Numbered from the stretch's first letter, positions 1 through 9,275 are shown. The stretch is 64,000 nt of DNA from Iodidimonas nitroreducens (GCA_000710935.1 BAYV01000002.1:1-64000), one strand, 5' to 3'. Notes: a model not told the origin generated them from the letters alone. Numbers and translations: made by a program.

Positions 1-455
1 ACGATCTCCCGCCCGCACCCATCATATCACAGCCCCAACACACAGGGGTCCATCTCGTGAAGGGCTGAACACGCCAAAGATGGATCCCGGCTCAGCGGCC
101 GGGGTGACGAAATTTATATGAAGTGCTCACAACTTGCGTCATCCCGGGCCCCCTCTTTCGTCACCCCGGGCTTGACCCACAAAAATCGTCACCCCGGGCT
201 TGACCCGGGGTCCACCTCGTGAAGGGCTGAGCACGCCAAAGATAAATCGCGGCTATGCCGGCGACAAGCTCTGTGCCGTGCTCGTAAAAATCGGCAAGCC
301 CATGAAATTAAACCCAATGTTTTTATATCCGGGCTCCTGGAGCTTATACAATTTTTAAGAGAGTGAAGAAAAACAAATAAACTCTCTTAATAAATTCAAA
401 CAGTGAATCACATAATAATAGTCGCCTACGGAAACAATAACGTTGGTGATTAATC
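1..455. repeat. Intergenic region with dispersed GC-rich palindromic repeats
   Basis: There is no convincing gene here. A 48-base unit occurs twice in direct orientation with a few mismatches, at 45-92 and 207-254. A shorter unit, GTCACCCCGGGCTTGACCC, occurs at 160-178 and 188-206, with a degenerate copy near 137-150 and an inverted fragment near 97-110. The second copy runs into GGGGT, so 191-211 forms a hairpin with arms ACCCCGGG and CCCGGGGT. Elements built around this 'accccggncttgacccggggt' core are familiar as dispersed intergenic repeats in alphaproteobacteria. From about 300 the sequence becomes AT-rich and probably contains the old promoter of the broken gene that follows. Confidence 0.7.
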
Positions 456-836
456 ATGCGAATCAAAAGAAGCACAGCTCTCAATAGCATCATCTATTCT
501 TTTTATACTCTTATCTGGTGTGTATCGGCACAGGCTGCGGTGCAAATCAATGAAATCGCCTGGATGGGGACGACAAACAGCGCCTCTGACGAATGGATCG
601 AATTATATAATGATGGTCCGCAGGCGGTCAGCCTCGATGGCTGGCAAATTCGCGCCAGTGACGGCACGCCTGCTATCGCTTTGTCCGGGACGATTGCCGC
701 AGGTGGATTTTTCCTCCTGGAGCGCACGGACGACGCTGGATGTGGCGACCTATGAGATCAATCTGCCCGGCATTGCCGATGCTATTATCGAGCGAGCAGC
801 GGCTGGTGTTCCATTGCTTGCGGATTTCGATTGCTG
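456..836 (+). pseudogene. Broken secreted lamin-tail-domain / phospholipase-D-like protein
   Basis: The first frame (456-755, 99 codons) begins with a signal peptide (cut near AQA|AVQ) and continues into a lamin-tail domain: VQINEIAWMGT, then DEWIELYNDG, then GFFLLERTDD. It stops soon after. In the +1 frame from about 735 the sequence reads LDVATYEINLPGIADAIIER followed by AAAGVPL, which resembles the first strand and helix of a phospholipase-D-like nuclease domain, and stops at 836. Full-length relatives with a lamin-tail domain followed by a PLD domain are larger and carry HxK motifs, none of which is visible here. I infer an internal deletion with a frame change plus loss of the 3' end. 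The shorter first frame could still be expressed as a small secreted protein. Confidence 0.6.
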
Positions 837-964
837 AGATAAGGTCGGGTCGATTGTTCGCGGGAGCGAACCGTCGGCCCGAGACTTGTGGGGGCGAGAC
901 TTGGGGAGCAAAAGGCTGCGCATTGATAGCCTTGCCCTTTGTCCTCACAGGATGATGGGTTCTG

Positions 965-1005
965 AATAAAATAAGGGCTCAGGAGCAAAACTCCCAAGCC
1001 CTTAT
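965..1005 (-). terminator. Rho-independent terminator of tRNA-Asn
   Basis: The arms ATAAGGGCT (971-979) and AGCCCTTAT (997-1005) form a nine-base-pair stem with an inner AGGAG/CTCCC extension. Read on the minus strand, the hairpin is followed by TTTATTC and lies just downstream of the tRNA 3' end. Confidence 0.75.
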
Positions 1006-1011
1006 CTTTAT

Positions 1012-1087
1012 TGGCTCCCCGGGCCGGACTCGAACCAGCGACATAGTGGTTAACAGCCACTCGCTCTACCAACTGAGCTACCGGGGA
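1012..1087 (-). tRNA. tRNA-Asn (anticodon GTT)
   Basis: The reverse complement folds as a standard tRNA of 76 nt. The acceptor stem TCCCCGG pairs with CCGGGGA, the discriminator is G and CCA is encoded. The D-arm contains AGCTCAGTTGGTAGAGC, the anticodon loop is CTGTTAA (anticodon GTT), and the T-loop is GGTTCGAGTCC. Confidence 0.97.
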
Positions 1088-1419
1088 TCAGATCGGGCCA
1101 TGAGCTTTGAAAAGCCCTGTTTGGCCAGATCAGGAAACCTGATGATCTTTGGCTGTGCAGCCAATGGCGCCCCGTATAAGACGAAAAATTTATCCTGCCA
1201 AGCCCAAGTTTCAGATTTTTTTCCGAAACGTGATATTTTGGATCAGATTGTAAAATATTCTGACAAATCGGCTTTTATGGCGTGGTTTTTGTCAGGATTT
1301 TTGACATAAAGACCATATTTTAAATAGGCGCAAACAACAAAATCCTTATTTATGAATGCCTTATAGGCTTGGCACCATCATTGCATTAATAAAGTTTTAA
1401 CAAAAATCAGGATGGAAAG
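1088..1419. other. Intergenic region upstream of the first PEP-CTERM gene
   Basis: This stretch of 332 bases has no supported gene. It is increasingly AT-rich toward the right. Its one clear element is the sigma-54-type promoter at 1369-1385. A reading frame that starts inside the tRNA and runs to 1309 has no recognisable product. Confidence 0.6.
1369..1385 (+). promoter_or_regulatory. Sigma-54 (RpoN) -24/-12 promoter
   Basis: The sequence TTGGCACCATCATTGCA matches the sigma-54 consensus (TGGCAC and TTGCA). The invariant GG (1371-1372) and GC (1383-1384) are separated by exactly ten bases. It lies 35 bases before the ATG at 1420, leaving room for a short leader and a ribosome-binding site (AGGATGGAAAG). 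The same arrangement precedes the other PEP-CTERM gene in this window. Confidence 0.82.
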
Positions 1420-2154
1420 ATGCATGTTTTGCTAAAAATGACGGCTGCGGCTTTATGCAGCCTGGCCTTTTCATCGATTGTTCAGGCCATGCCTGTGTTC
1501 GATGAATTTGGTCCTTTGGATGAGGCGACCTTTGGCGGTGATGGTATTCCCAATCAGAATGTTGCTATTTCCGGCGGGCAGGGGGTGACTTCGGGGCAGG
1601 ATATTTTCACTCTGACGCTTGGTCTCACGGCGCATCAGCGCTTTTTTAATCCGGTGCTTACCCATGATGGTGCCGGAACCTTCACCGCAGGGGCGGGCAC
1701 CAGTTTCAGCCCCGGCGGCGTTGAAGGCGCGCTTTGGAATTTCGCATTTTTCGTTGGTGTTGAGGGGGCGACCATCGCAGATCTTGTCAATGATGGTTAT
1801 TCGTTCATTCTGTCTTTTGATTTTGATCCGTCTGATGCTGTTGATGCGGGCACGATCCTTTTGGATGGCGCCACGGGTTCGGTTGTGCAAGGCAGCCAGA
1901 ATCTGCTGTTCTCTTTCCTCAGTGATGGTATCCCCGGACTTGTGATCCCGCCCTTGGGTTCCTTTGATCCCAATATCGGGGGCTTATACAGCTTCAGCCT
2001 CACGGCTTTGAACACATCGGGCAATGTGCAGGTGAACCCTGTAGTTGCGGGGATTGATGTGCGCGTTGTGGCGGTGCCGGTGCCTGCCAGCCTGCTGTTG
2101 TTTGGTTTTGGCCTTTTGGCTGCGGGTGCAGCTTTTCGTCGTCGCCAAGCCTAA
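1420..2154 (+). CDS. PEP-CTERM sorting-domain protein (exosortase substrate)
   Basis: This 244-residue secreted protein has an N-terminal signal peptide (MHVLLKMTAAALCSLAFSSI, cut near VQA). Residues 219-244 form a C-terminal tripartite sorting signal: the box VPVPAS, a hydrophobic helix LLLFGFGLLAAGAAF, and the basic end RRRQA. This is a variant of the VPEPAT signal cleaved by exosortase. The middle is rich in Gly, Asp, Phe and Thr and has no enzymatic motif I recognise. By family knowledge such proteins are exported, anchored briefly by the helix and processed by XrtA, which is encoded at 27286. Transcription is probably RpoN-dependent. The start is set by the ATG next to the signal peptide and its purine-rich leader. 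Confidence 0.85.
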   Translation: MHVLLKMTAAALCSLAFSSIVQAMPVFDEFGPLDEATFGGDGIPNQNVAISGGQGVTSGQDIFTLTLGLTAHQRFFNPVLTHDGAGTFTAGAGTSFSPGGVEGALWNFAFFVGVEGATIADLVNDGYSFILSFDFDPSDAVDAGTILLDGATGSVVQGSQNLLFSFLSDGIPGLVIPPLGSFDPNIGGLYSFSLTALNTSGNVQVNPVVAGIDVRVVAVPVPASLLLFGFGLLAAGAAFRRRQA

Positions 2155-2195
2155 GGCAACAACTCGGCCATCAAGGCATTTTCGAGCCAATTAAG

Positions 2196-2226
2196 CGCGG
2201 ACCGGTCAGCCGGTTCGCGTTTTTTA
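2196..2226 (+). terminator. Rho-independent terminator after the PEP-CTERM gene
   Basis: CGCGGACCGG (2196-2205) pairs with CCGGTTCGCG (2210-2219), allowing one G-T pair, around a TCAG loop. The stem is followed by six T residues. It ends rightward transcription before the leftward tRNA-Cys. Confidence 0.8.
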
Positions 2227-2264
2227 TGCTGCCGCGTTCTTGGAAGACGTGCCCGCGTGAAAGA

Positions 2265-2338
2265 TGGAGGCCCGGGCCGGAATCGAACCGGCGTGCAAGG
2301 ATTTGCAGTCCTCTGCGTAACCACTCCGCCACCGGGCC
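2265..2338 (-). tRNA. tRNA-Cys (anticodon GCA)
   Basis: The reverse complement is a 74-nt tRNA. The acceptor stem GGCCCGG pairs with CCGGGCC, the discriminator is T and CCA is encoded. The D-arm is GGCGGAGTGGTTACGC, the anticodon loop is CTGCAAA (anticodon GCA), and the T-arm contains GGTTCGATTCC. Confidence 0.97.
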
Positions 2339-2492
2339 ATCAGGGGGCGAGGCGGGCATATAGCAAAGCTATCGCCCCGGCGCAATGAATAAGCGGATAA
2401 AAGCAGCAAAAGAGCGTGAGCGGGCGTTGTCAGATTTGTCAGCACTGTTTATAAGTCCTCGCCATAGGCGCTTCATGAAGGATCAATCCACG

Positions 2493-3197
2493 ATGAGACA
2501 ATCCGCTTTTCCCGCCGCCTCTCAGGGCGATATCTCCAAGGCCGCGCGTTTGGCCATGATTGCCGGGCAGATTCGCCCCAATCGTGTGTCCGATGATCAG
2601 GTGCTGGCCGCTATTGAGGCGATCCCGCGGGAATCTTTCGTGCCCAAAGCCCTGCGCGGGGTTGCTTATGTTGATGAGGATCTGGAAATCGCCGATGGCC
2701 GCTATCTGATGGAGCCGATGATTTTCGCCCGGATGATCATGGAAGCCGAAATCAGGCCCGATGATGTGGTGCTGGATGTGGGGGCAGCCACGGGCTATTC
2801 CACGGCGGTTTTGTCAAAGCTTGCGGAAACCGTTGTGGCGCTTGAGGAACAAGACGATCTGCTGACACGGGCGGGGGCGAAGCTTGCGGAATTGGGCTGC
2901 GATAATGCCGTGGTGATCAAGGGCGATTTGACAGCCGGTGCCCCCGAACAGGGGCCATTTGATGTGATCGTTTTAAATGGTGCGGTTGAATATATTCCCG
3001 AAGCGCTGATCGGCCAGCTTGCCGATGGTGGGCGTTTGGTCTGTGTGCATGTGCATGATGGTCTGAGCCGCGCCCATGTGATGGTTAAAAGCGGCGATGC
3101 CGTGGGCGGACGCGATGTTTTTGATGCCTTTACACCAGTTTTGCCGGGCTTTTCCAAGGCACCCGCCTTCAGCTTTTCATCCGATGAGATTGGATGA
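2493..3197 (+). CDS. pcm: Protein-L-isoaspartate O-methyltransferase family protein
   Basis: This cytoplasmic SAM-dependent enzyme family methylates isoaspartyl residues in damaged proteins. The conserved start of the fold is RLAMIAGQIRPNRVSDDQVL, then AIPRESFVP. The SAM-binding motif is VVLDVGAATGYSTAVLSKLA, with the acidic ribose-binding residue in VVALEEQ and a later DVIVLNGAVE strand. From the ATG at 2493 the protein has 234 residues, close to family size. Upstream ATGs at 2385 and 2475 would only add a charged, unconserved extension. The order pcm-like, tolC, popZ-like, valS is common in alphaproteobacteria. Many members beside tolC are divergent, so true repair activity is not certain. 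Confidence 0.85.
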   Translation: MRQSAFPAASQGDISKAARLAMIAGQIRPNRVSDDQVLAAIEAIPRESFVPKALRGVAYVDEDLEIADGRYLMEPMIFARMIMEAEIRPDDVVLDVGAATGYSTAVLSKLAETVVALEEQDDLLTRAGAKLAELGCDNAVVIKGDLTAGAPEQGPFDVIVLNGAVEYIPEALIGQLADGGRLVCVHVHDGLSRAHVMVKSGDAVGGRDVFDAFTPVLPGFSKAPAFSFSSDEIG

Positions 3198-3454
3198 CGA
3201 GGTATGTCTTGATGGCGCGGGATAAAAGACCAGTGTGATGACCTGCCGATTTCGTGTCTTTATGTTCAGGTTTTTTAGGCTTTTATCCTTTTATGCAGAA
3301 ATGGATGCTTGTTTCGCGATATCTCTTTCCGATATGGTTGGCGCACAATGCGAAGGACGGGCTTTGAACGGGCCCGGACCAAAATCGCAAAGATAATAAG
3401 CATGGCAGCGAGGCGGCCCGCAAAATCAAGGGCCAATCGGAGGATTTGAGCGAC

Positions 3455-4867
3455 ATGAAGATTTCCCGTTTTTTATTGGCAGCATCGGTTCTGGCCTATG
3501 GGTTAACCGGTTCTGTTCAGGCTGAAACTTTGCGAGAAGCGCTGGCAACAGCCTATAACAGCAATCCCGATCTTTTGGCGGCCCGGGCGTTTCAACGGTC
3601 CATTGATGAAGCCGTGCCCACGGCGATTTCAAACTGGCGGCCATCGATCAGCGGTCAGGTGCAGATGTTTGAATCGGATATTTCATCCACCACCATCCGC
3701 TCTACTGATGGTTCGATTGTGAACGACAATGATTTCAGCGGATCCAATGATGCCTATAGCGCCCGCATCGATCAGCCGATCTTTCGCGGTTTGCGCAATT
3801 TCAATCAGTATAAAGGGGCAAAGGCCGAAGTGCAGGCTGGCCGTGCCGATCTTTTAAGCACGGAACAGCAGGTTCTGCTTGATGCTGTGACCATCTATAT
3901 GGATGTGCTGCGCGATGAAGCGGTGGTGCGTCTCAATGATAATAATATCACCGTGCTCACCCGTCAGTTGGAAGCCAGCAATGATCGCTTCCGCGTGGGT
4001 GAGGTGACCCGCACGGATGTGGCGCAATCTGAAGCCGCCCTCGCCGGGGCGCGGTCCACATGGATCCGCTCGCAGGCCACCCTTGATGGCAGCCGGGCCA
4101 ATTATCGGCGGATCATCGGCATGTTCCCCGGAACGCTGGAAAGCGCCCCGGAATTGCCGCCTTTGCCCCAAAGCGAAGATGTGGCGGTTGATGTGGCGCT
4201 GGCGGAAAATCCGCTTGTGGTTTCGGCGCGCTTCACTGAAAAGGCGACCAAATTTGATGTCAATGAAGCCAAGGGCGCGGTTTTGCCCACAGTCAGCGCC
4301 TTTGCCGATTATGCGCGCCGGGAAAGCCCGACCCTGACCTTTGACCCCTTGCCAAATACCTTCGTGGATGCCAGCAATACTAATGAAAATACCCGCTATG
4401 GCATCACCATCGATATTCCCCTTTATCAATCGGGGGCTGAATATTCAGCAGTGCGCCGGGCCAAGCAGATCAATAATCAGCGGCGCTTGCAGGTTGTCTC
4501 GGCCGAACGTCAGGTGATGCAGAATGTGCGCATTGCCTGGGCCAATTATCGGGCGGCGCAGGCCAGCATCGAAGCCACCGAAGCGCAGGTCCGGGCGAAT
4601 GAAATCGCCCTTGAAGGGGTGCGTCAGGAAGCGTCTGTGGGATCGCGCACTACCTTGGATGTTTTGGATGCGGAACAAATTCTGCTCGATAGCCGGGTGA
4701 ATCTGGTAACCGCGCGCCGGGATGAATATGTGGCCGGATTTGCCGTATTGGAAGCCGTGGGTCGATTGAATGCCGCCTCGCTGGCATTGCCTGTAGACCT
4801 TTACAAGCCGGAAGAATATTATAGCGATGTGAAATGGAAGATCATCGGCTGGGGAACAGGTGATTAA
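3455..4867 (+). CDS. tolC: TolC-family outer membrane channel protein
   Basis: This 470-residue outer-membrane efflux or type I secretion channel subunit starts with a signal peptide (MKISRFLLAASVLAYG, cut at VQA|ETL). The opening ETLREALATAYNSNPDLLAARA is the classic first helix of the family. Two repeats of long amphipathic helices follow, each with the usual motifs: VGEVTRTDVAQSEAALAGAR in repeat one and VGSRTTLDVLDAEQILLDSR in repeat two. A TTG at 3446 is possible, but the GGAGGA at 3439-3444 is spaced correctly for the ATG at 3455. Inner-membrane and periplasmic partners are not encoded nearby. Confidence 0.92.
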   Translation: MKISRFLLAASVLAYGLTGSVQAETLREALATAYNSNPDLLAARAFQRSIDEAVPTAISNWRPSISGQVQMFESDISSTTIRSTDGSIVNDNDFSGSNDAYSARIDQPIFRGLRNFNQYKGAKAEVQAGRADLLSTEQQVLLDAVTIYMDVLRDEAVVRLNDNNITVLTRQLEASNDRFRVGEVTRTDVAQSEAALAGARSTWIRSQATLDGSRANYRRIIGMFPGTLESAPELPPLPQSEDVAVDVALAENPLVVSARFTEKATKFDVNEAKGAVLPTVSAFADYARRESPTLTFDPLPNTFVDASNTNENTRYGITIDIPLYQSGAEYSAVRRAKQINNQRRLQVVSAERQVMQNVRIAWANYRAAQASIEATEAQVRANEIALEGVRQEASVGSRTTLDVLDAEQILLDSRVNLVTARRDEYVAGFAVLEAVGRLNAASLALPVDLYKPEEYYSDVKWKIIGWGTGD

Positions 4868-4997
4868 ATTGCTGCTCTAGTTCTGTTGAGGCTGGATTTT
4901 AGCAGAATTTTTTGTGATCATTAACACTCTTGCAGGTGTTTATAAGTCACCTTCGGTCTTTCATAATGAATTCTTGCTGGGGCCTTGATAATCATCA

Positions 4998-5567
4998 ATG
5001 AATGAAACGGTCGAAAAAGAACCGACAATGGAGGAGATCCTCGCCTCGATCCGCCGCATCATTTCAGAAGATGCAGCGGATGAGGCGGAGCAGTCTTCGG
5101 CCTTGGCTCCGGAATCCGACCCGGAGCCGGAGCCGGAGCTTGAGGTTTCCGATGATGATGAGCCTGATCCGGAACCGGAAATCGAATATGAGCCGGAGCC
5201 CGAGCCCGAAGTTGATGATGAGCCCGAACCCGAGCCCGAGCCTTATGATGAGCCGGAGCCGGAGCCCGAACCAGACGTTGAGCCCGAGCTGGAAGACGAT
5301 GTTTTCGATCTGACCGATTATGCGCCGCCCGAAGAAGACGCCATCGTTTCACCGGATACCGAGGCGCAAACTAGCGCCCGCTTTGCGGAATTATCGGCGA
5401 TGCTGGTGGGTGGCTATGAAGGGGCGGGCAATACCCTTGAAGGTTTGGTGCGGGAAATGCTTAAGCCCATGCTGCGGGCCTGGCTTGATGAAAATCTGCC
5501 CCGGATCGTCGAAGATATGGTCGAGCGGGAAGTGGCACGTATCGCCGCGCGCGGTGGTCGCAAATAG
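4998..5567 (+). CDS. popZ: PopZ-like polar organising protein (DUF2497 family)
   Basis: This 189-residue acidic protein has both hallmark ends of the PopZ/DUF2497 family. The N-terminal helix is [20 protein letters not shown] (about residues 6-25). The C-terminal helices include [20 protein letters not shown] and a final helix around [18 protein letters not shown]. The middle (about 30-110) is a disordered run of Glu-Pro and Asp-Glu-Pro repeats. In Caulobacter, PopZ self-assembles at the pole and anchors the chromosome origin through ParB. The linker there is also acidic and proline-rich. Function in this organism is inferred from family and synteny with valS. Confidence 0.88.
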   Translation: MNETVEKEPTMEEILASIRRIISEDAADEAEQSSALAPESDPEPEPELEVSDDDEPDPEPEIEYEPEPEPEVDDEPEPEPEPYDEPEPEPEPDVEPELEDDVFDLTDYAPPEEDAIVSPDTEAQTSARFAELSAMLVGGYEGAGNTLEGLVREMLKPMLRAWLDENLPRIVEDMVEREVARIAARGGRK

Positions 5568-5735
5568 GCATCCTCGTTGCTTGCCATGCCTCTACCGCTT
5601 ATTAAAGGCGATGAACCCCGATTCACACAGCCTTTCATTGGCCTTTCTTGCGCTTTAAGTCTTTCTTCTGGCAGCCTTGCTGGCTAGAGTGCGCCCCGAT
5701 CATGAAAGCCACAATGACTAGGACGGGCCGCGTTG

Positions 5736-8363
5736 ATGGACAAGCATTATAATCCAGCCGAAATCGAACAGAAATGGTTCCCCCATTGGGAAGAAACGGG
5801 TGCCTTCAAGGGCGGGCAGCGTCCGGGGGCCGAGCCTTATTGCATCGTGATCCCACCGCCCAATGTCACCGGTTCTTTGCATGTTGGCCATGCACTTAAT
5901 AACACTTTGCAGGATATTCTCTGCCGTTTTGAACGGCTGCGGGGCAAGGATGTGCTGTGGCAGCCCGGTGTGGATCATGCGGGCATCGCCACGCAAATGG
6001 TGGTGGAGCGCCAATTGGCCGCCGAAGGGCTGGATCGTCGGGAGATGGGCCGCGAAGCCTTTCTCGAACGGGTGTGGCAGTGGAAAGAGGAATCTGGCGG
6101 CACCATCGTCAATCAATTAAAGCGTCTTGGTTCGTCGGCGGATTGGTCGCGTTCGCGCTTTACGATGGATGAAGGCTTGTCGCAGGCGGTTTTGAAGGTG
6201 TTCGTGCACTATTATCGCGAAGGGCTGATCTATCGCGATAAAAGGCTGGTCAACTGGGACCCGAAATTCCGCACGGCCATTTCCGATCTCGAGGTGGAAC
6301 CGCGCGAGGTCGATGGCTTTTTCTGGCATTTCGCCTATCCCATCGATGGCACGGATGAAACCATCACGGTTGCCACCACCCGGCCCGAGACTATGCTGGG
6401 CGATAGTGGCGTGGCCGTGCATCCTGATGACGAACGCTATACCCATCTGATCGGCAAGCAGGTGCGCCTGCCCCTCACCGATCGCCTGATCCCGATCATT
6501 GCCGATGAACATGCCGATCCCGAGCAGGGTTCGGGGGCAGTGAAAATCACCCCCGCCCATGATTTCAATGATTTCGAGGTGGGCAAACGCCATGATTTGC
6601 CGCAGATCAATATTTTCGATGCTCATGCAGCGATCAATGATCAGGCTCCCGAAAAATATCGCGGGCTAAGCCGGGAAGAAGCGCGGAAAGTCGTGGTCGC
6701 CGATCTCGATGCGCTTGGTGTGCTGGTCAAGATCGAGCCCAAGCGGATCATGATGCCCTATGGAGATCGCTCCGGCGTGGTGATCGAGCCCTGGCTCACC
6801 GATCAATGGTATGTGGATGCCAAAACCCTTGCCGAACCGGCGATCAGGGCCGTGCGCGAGGGGAAAACCCGCTTTGTGCCGGAAAACTGGACCAAGACCT
6901 ATTATCAATGGATGGACAATATCCAGCCCTGGTGCATTTCGCGTCAGCTTTGGTGGGGGCACCAGATCCCGGCATGGTATGGGCCGGATGGCAGTATTTA
7001 TGTTGCCTTTACAGAGGCCGAAGCGCAGGCCGAAGCCGGGCCGGATGTGGCCCTGACCCGCGATCCCGATGTGCTCGATACCTGGTTTTCCTCAGCCCTT
7101 TGGCCCTTTTCCACGCTGGGATGGCCTGATGAAACGCCGGAAGTGCAGCGCTTTTATCCCACGGCGACCCTTGTTACCGCCTTTGATATCATCTTTTTCT
7201 GGGTTGCCCGGATGATGATGGCGGGCCTCCATTTCATGGATGAAGTGCCTTTTCGCAACGTTTATATCACCTCGCTGGTGCGTGATGAAAAGGGTGAGAA
7301 GATGTCGAAATCCAAGGGGAATGTGATCGATCCTTTGGATTTCATCAATCAATATGGCGCCGATGCCCTGCGCTTTACCATGGCATCGCTGGAAACCCAG
7401 GGCCGGGATATCAAGCTTGCGGAAAGCCGGGTGGAAGGCTATCGCAATTTTGGCACCAAATTATGGAATGCCGCCCGTTTTTGCGAGATGAACGGCATTG
7501 GCGGCTCGGCGGATATCCTGCCGCCAAAGGCCGATCTGGCGGTTAATCGCTGGATCATCGGCGAGGTGGGCAAAACCGCACAGGCCGTGACCCAATCCTT
7601 GGATGCGTTCCGCTTCGATGGTGCGGCCAATGCCATTTATCATTTCACTTGGGGCAGCTTTTGCGATTGGTATTTGGAGCTGATCAAGCCCGTGCTTTTG
7701 GGGGATGATGGCCCGGAAAAAGATGAAACCCGGGCGGTGGCGGGCTGGGTTCTGGATCAGATTCTGGTGCTGTTGCACCCGTTCATGCCCTTTATCACCG
7801 AAGAATTATGGCATGGGCTTTTTGCGGGTGAGCGCGGCGATCTGATCAATGCCCGCTGGCCCACTATCGGGGCCGATGCGGTGGATCAGGCGGCCTTTGC
7901 CGAAATCAACTGGCTGATCAGCCTGATCAGCGCCATTCGCTCCGCACGATCCGAAGCCAATGTGCCCGCAGGCGCAAAGCTGCAGGTTTTGTTGCAAGAA
8001 AAAGATGCGCGCAAGCTGTCATGGCTCGGTCGGCATCGCGATCTGATCATGCGGATGAGCCGTTTGGCGGATATTGCCATTAGTGATGAACTGCCGGGCA
8101 AAGGGGCGGTGCAATTCATTGTGGAGGGGACGAGCGGGGCCATTCCGCTGGAAGGGGTCATCGATATTGCCGAAGAAACGGCGCGGCTTGCCAAAGCGAT
8201 TGCCAAGATCGAGGGTGAGATCAAGGCCCTGTCCGGTCGCTTATCAAACGAGAAATTTGTTGCCAATGCGCCGCCCGAGGTGGTGACAGAGGCCCGCGCG
8301 CGATTGGAACAGGAGCGTGAAACCCTTGATAAACTGCGTGCGGCCAAAAACCGTTTGGCATAA
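5736..8363 (+). CDS. valS: Valyl-tRNA synthetase
   Basis: This class I aminoacyl-tRNA synthetase charges tRNA-Val with valine. The 875-residue protein contains the HIGH-type motif HVGH (residues 49-52, within [14 protein letters not shown]) and the KMSKS loop (residues 522-526, within [13 protein letters not shown]). The editing (CP1) domain lies between them, with [11 protein letters not shown]. The C-terminal end is a predicted coiled coil ([20 protein letters not shown]), typical of ValS. The ATG at 5736 is preferred over the overlapping TTG at 5733. It stands alone between the popZ-like gene and a cyclophilin. Confidence 0.98.
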   Translation: MDKHYNPAEIEQKWFPHWEETGAFKGGQRPGAEPYCIVIPPPNVTGSLHVGHALNNTLQDILCRFERLRGKDVLWQPGVDHAGIATQMVVERQLAAEGLDRREMGREAFLERVWQWKEESGGTIVNQLKRLGSSADWSRSRFTMDEGLSQAVLKVFVHYYREGLIYRDKRLVNWDPKFRTAISDLEVEPREVDGFFWHFAYPIDGTDETITVATTRPETMLGDSGVAVHPDDERYTHLIGKQVRLPLTDRLIPIIADEHADPEQGSGAVKITPAHDFNDFEVGKRHDLPQINIFDAHAAINDQAPEKYRGLSREEARKVVVADLDALGVLVKIEPKRIMMPYGDRSGVVIEPWLTDQWYVDAKTLAEPAIRAVREGKTRFVPENWTKTYYQWMDNIQPWCISRQLWWGHQIPAWYGPDGSIYVAFTEAEAQAEAGPDVALTRDPDVLDTWFSSALWPFSTLGWPDETPEVQRFYPTATLVTAFDIIFFWVARMMMAGLHFMDEVPFRNVYITSLVRDEKGEKMSKSKGNVIDPLDFINQYGADALRFTMASLETQGRDIKLAESRVEGYRNFGTKLWNAARFCEMNGIGGSADILPPKADLAVNRWIIGEVGKTAQAVTQSLDAFRFDGAANAIYHFTWGSFCDWYLELIKPVLLGDDGPEKDETRAVAGWVLDQILVLLHPFMPFITEELWHGLFAGERGDLINARWPTIGADAVDQAAFAEINWLISLISAIRSARSEANVPAGAKLQVLLQEKDARKLSWLGRHRDLIMRMSRLADIAISDELPGKGAVQFIVEGTSGAIPLEGVIDIAEETARLAKAIAKIEGEIKALSGRLSNEKFVANAPPEVVTEARARLEQERETLDKLRAAKNRLA

Positions 8364-8385
8364 GTTTCGGGAAAGGACAGCCTTT

Positions 8386-9261
8386 ATGGTCGCTCAAGCG
8401 TTTAAAGCAGGGCTCGTCTTCAGAGGCGTTCTGGCGGCTTTTTCTCTGTCACTTTTCATCGCGATGATGCCCGCTGCGGCACAGGATGATGTGTGGCGGC
8501 CCCTTGATCCGGAAAATGCGCTTTATCTGGAAATGGAGCGGGGCCGGGTGGTCATCGAGCTTGCCCCCGATCTTGCCCCCCAAAATGTGGCGCAGTTAAA
8601 AAAGCTGGTGCGCGAAGGCCGCTATGAAAATAGCAGCTTTTATCGGGTGATTGAAAATTTCGTGGCGCAGGCGGGGCTGCAGGGCAGGGCGGATGATATC
8701 GCCCCGGTGGTGGCAGAATTTGAATGGGATGTGGGCCGGCTCGACGGTTTCTCCCCTATAGAAACCGATGATCCTTACGCCCCCATAACGGGTTTTTACA
8801 AAGGCTTTCCGCTGGGTCGGGATGCCGGTATGACGCGGGAATGGGCGATCCATTGCCCTGCTGTGATGGCCATGGCGCGGGGCAATGAAGCCGGTTCGGC
8901 AACATCGGAATTTTATATCACCATCGGGCAGGCGCCGCGCCATTTGGATCGCAATTTAACGGTGATTGGCCGGGTGCTCATGGGGATGCGCTTCATCGAA
9001 GGGGCGCATCGTGGCAATCGTGATATCAATGGCGGGGTGATCGCGGATCGCACGCTGCAAACGCCGATCAAATCCATGGCCATCGCCGCTGATCTGCCAC
9101 CGGGCGAGCGCACAAGGCTTGAGGTGATCAATACCTCCCATCCGCGTTTTCTGGCGCAGGTCGAAGCCTTGCGCAATCGCACGGGGGATTTCTGGAAACA
9201 CCGCCCATCGGGGATGATCGATATCTGCACCGTGCCGGTCAGCATTCGCCCCGGAAATTAA
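8386..9261 (+). CDS. Periplasmic cyclophilin-type peptidyl-prolyl isomerase
   Basis: This 291-residue secreted protein is predicted to isomerise X-Pro bonds during folding in the periplasm. A signal peptide (hydrophobic stretch VFRGVLAAFSLSLFIAMM, cut at AAA|QDD) precedes a cyclophilin domain. Its strands include GRVVIELAPDLAPQNVAQ, then SSFYRVIENFVAQAG, which contains the catalytic Arg, Phe and Gln. Later come GSATSEFYITIGQAPRHLD and LTVIGRVLMGM. An insertion of about 50 residues (DIAPVVAEFEWD to GFYKGFPLG) separates the two halves. That insertion is typical of a Gram-negative secreted subgroup. The start ATG has AAAGGA nine bases upstream, just after valS. Confidence 0.88.
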   Translation: MVAQAFKAGLVFRGVLAAFSLSLFIAMMPAAAQDDVWRPLDPENALYLEMERGRVVIELAPDLAPQNVAQLKKLVREGRYENSSFYRVIENFVAQAGLQGRADDIAPVVAEFEWDVGRLDGFSPIETDDPYAPITGFYKGFPLGRDAGMTREWAIHCPAVMAMARGNEAGSATSEFYITIGQAPRHLDRNLTVIGRVLMGMRFIEGAHRGNRDINGGVIADRTLQTPIKSMAIAADLPPGERTRLEVINTSHPRFLAQVEALRNRTGDFWKHRPSGMIDICTVPVSIRPGN

Positions 9262-9275
9262 GTTCAGAATTTTTG

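Noticed and set aside
1-260. Possible CRISPR array
   Set aside because: The repeats are only two or three imperfect copies, differently spaced and in both orientations, with no regular spacers.
1046-1309. Frame of 87 codons starting inside tRNA-Asn
   Set aside because: It begins within the tRNA gene and its product has no family features.
4868-4920. Terminator after the tolC gene (CTGCT...AGCAG followed by T residues)
   Set aside because: The stem is five base pairs with a loop of more than 25 bases, too weak to call.
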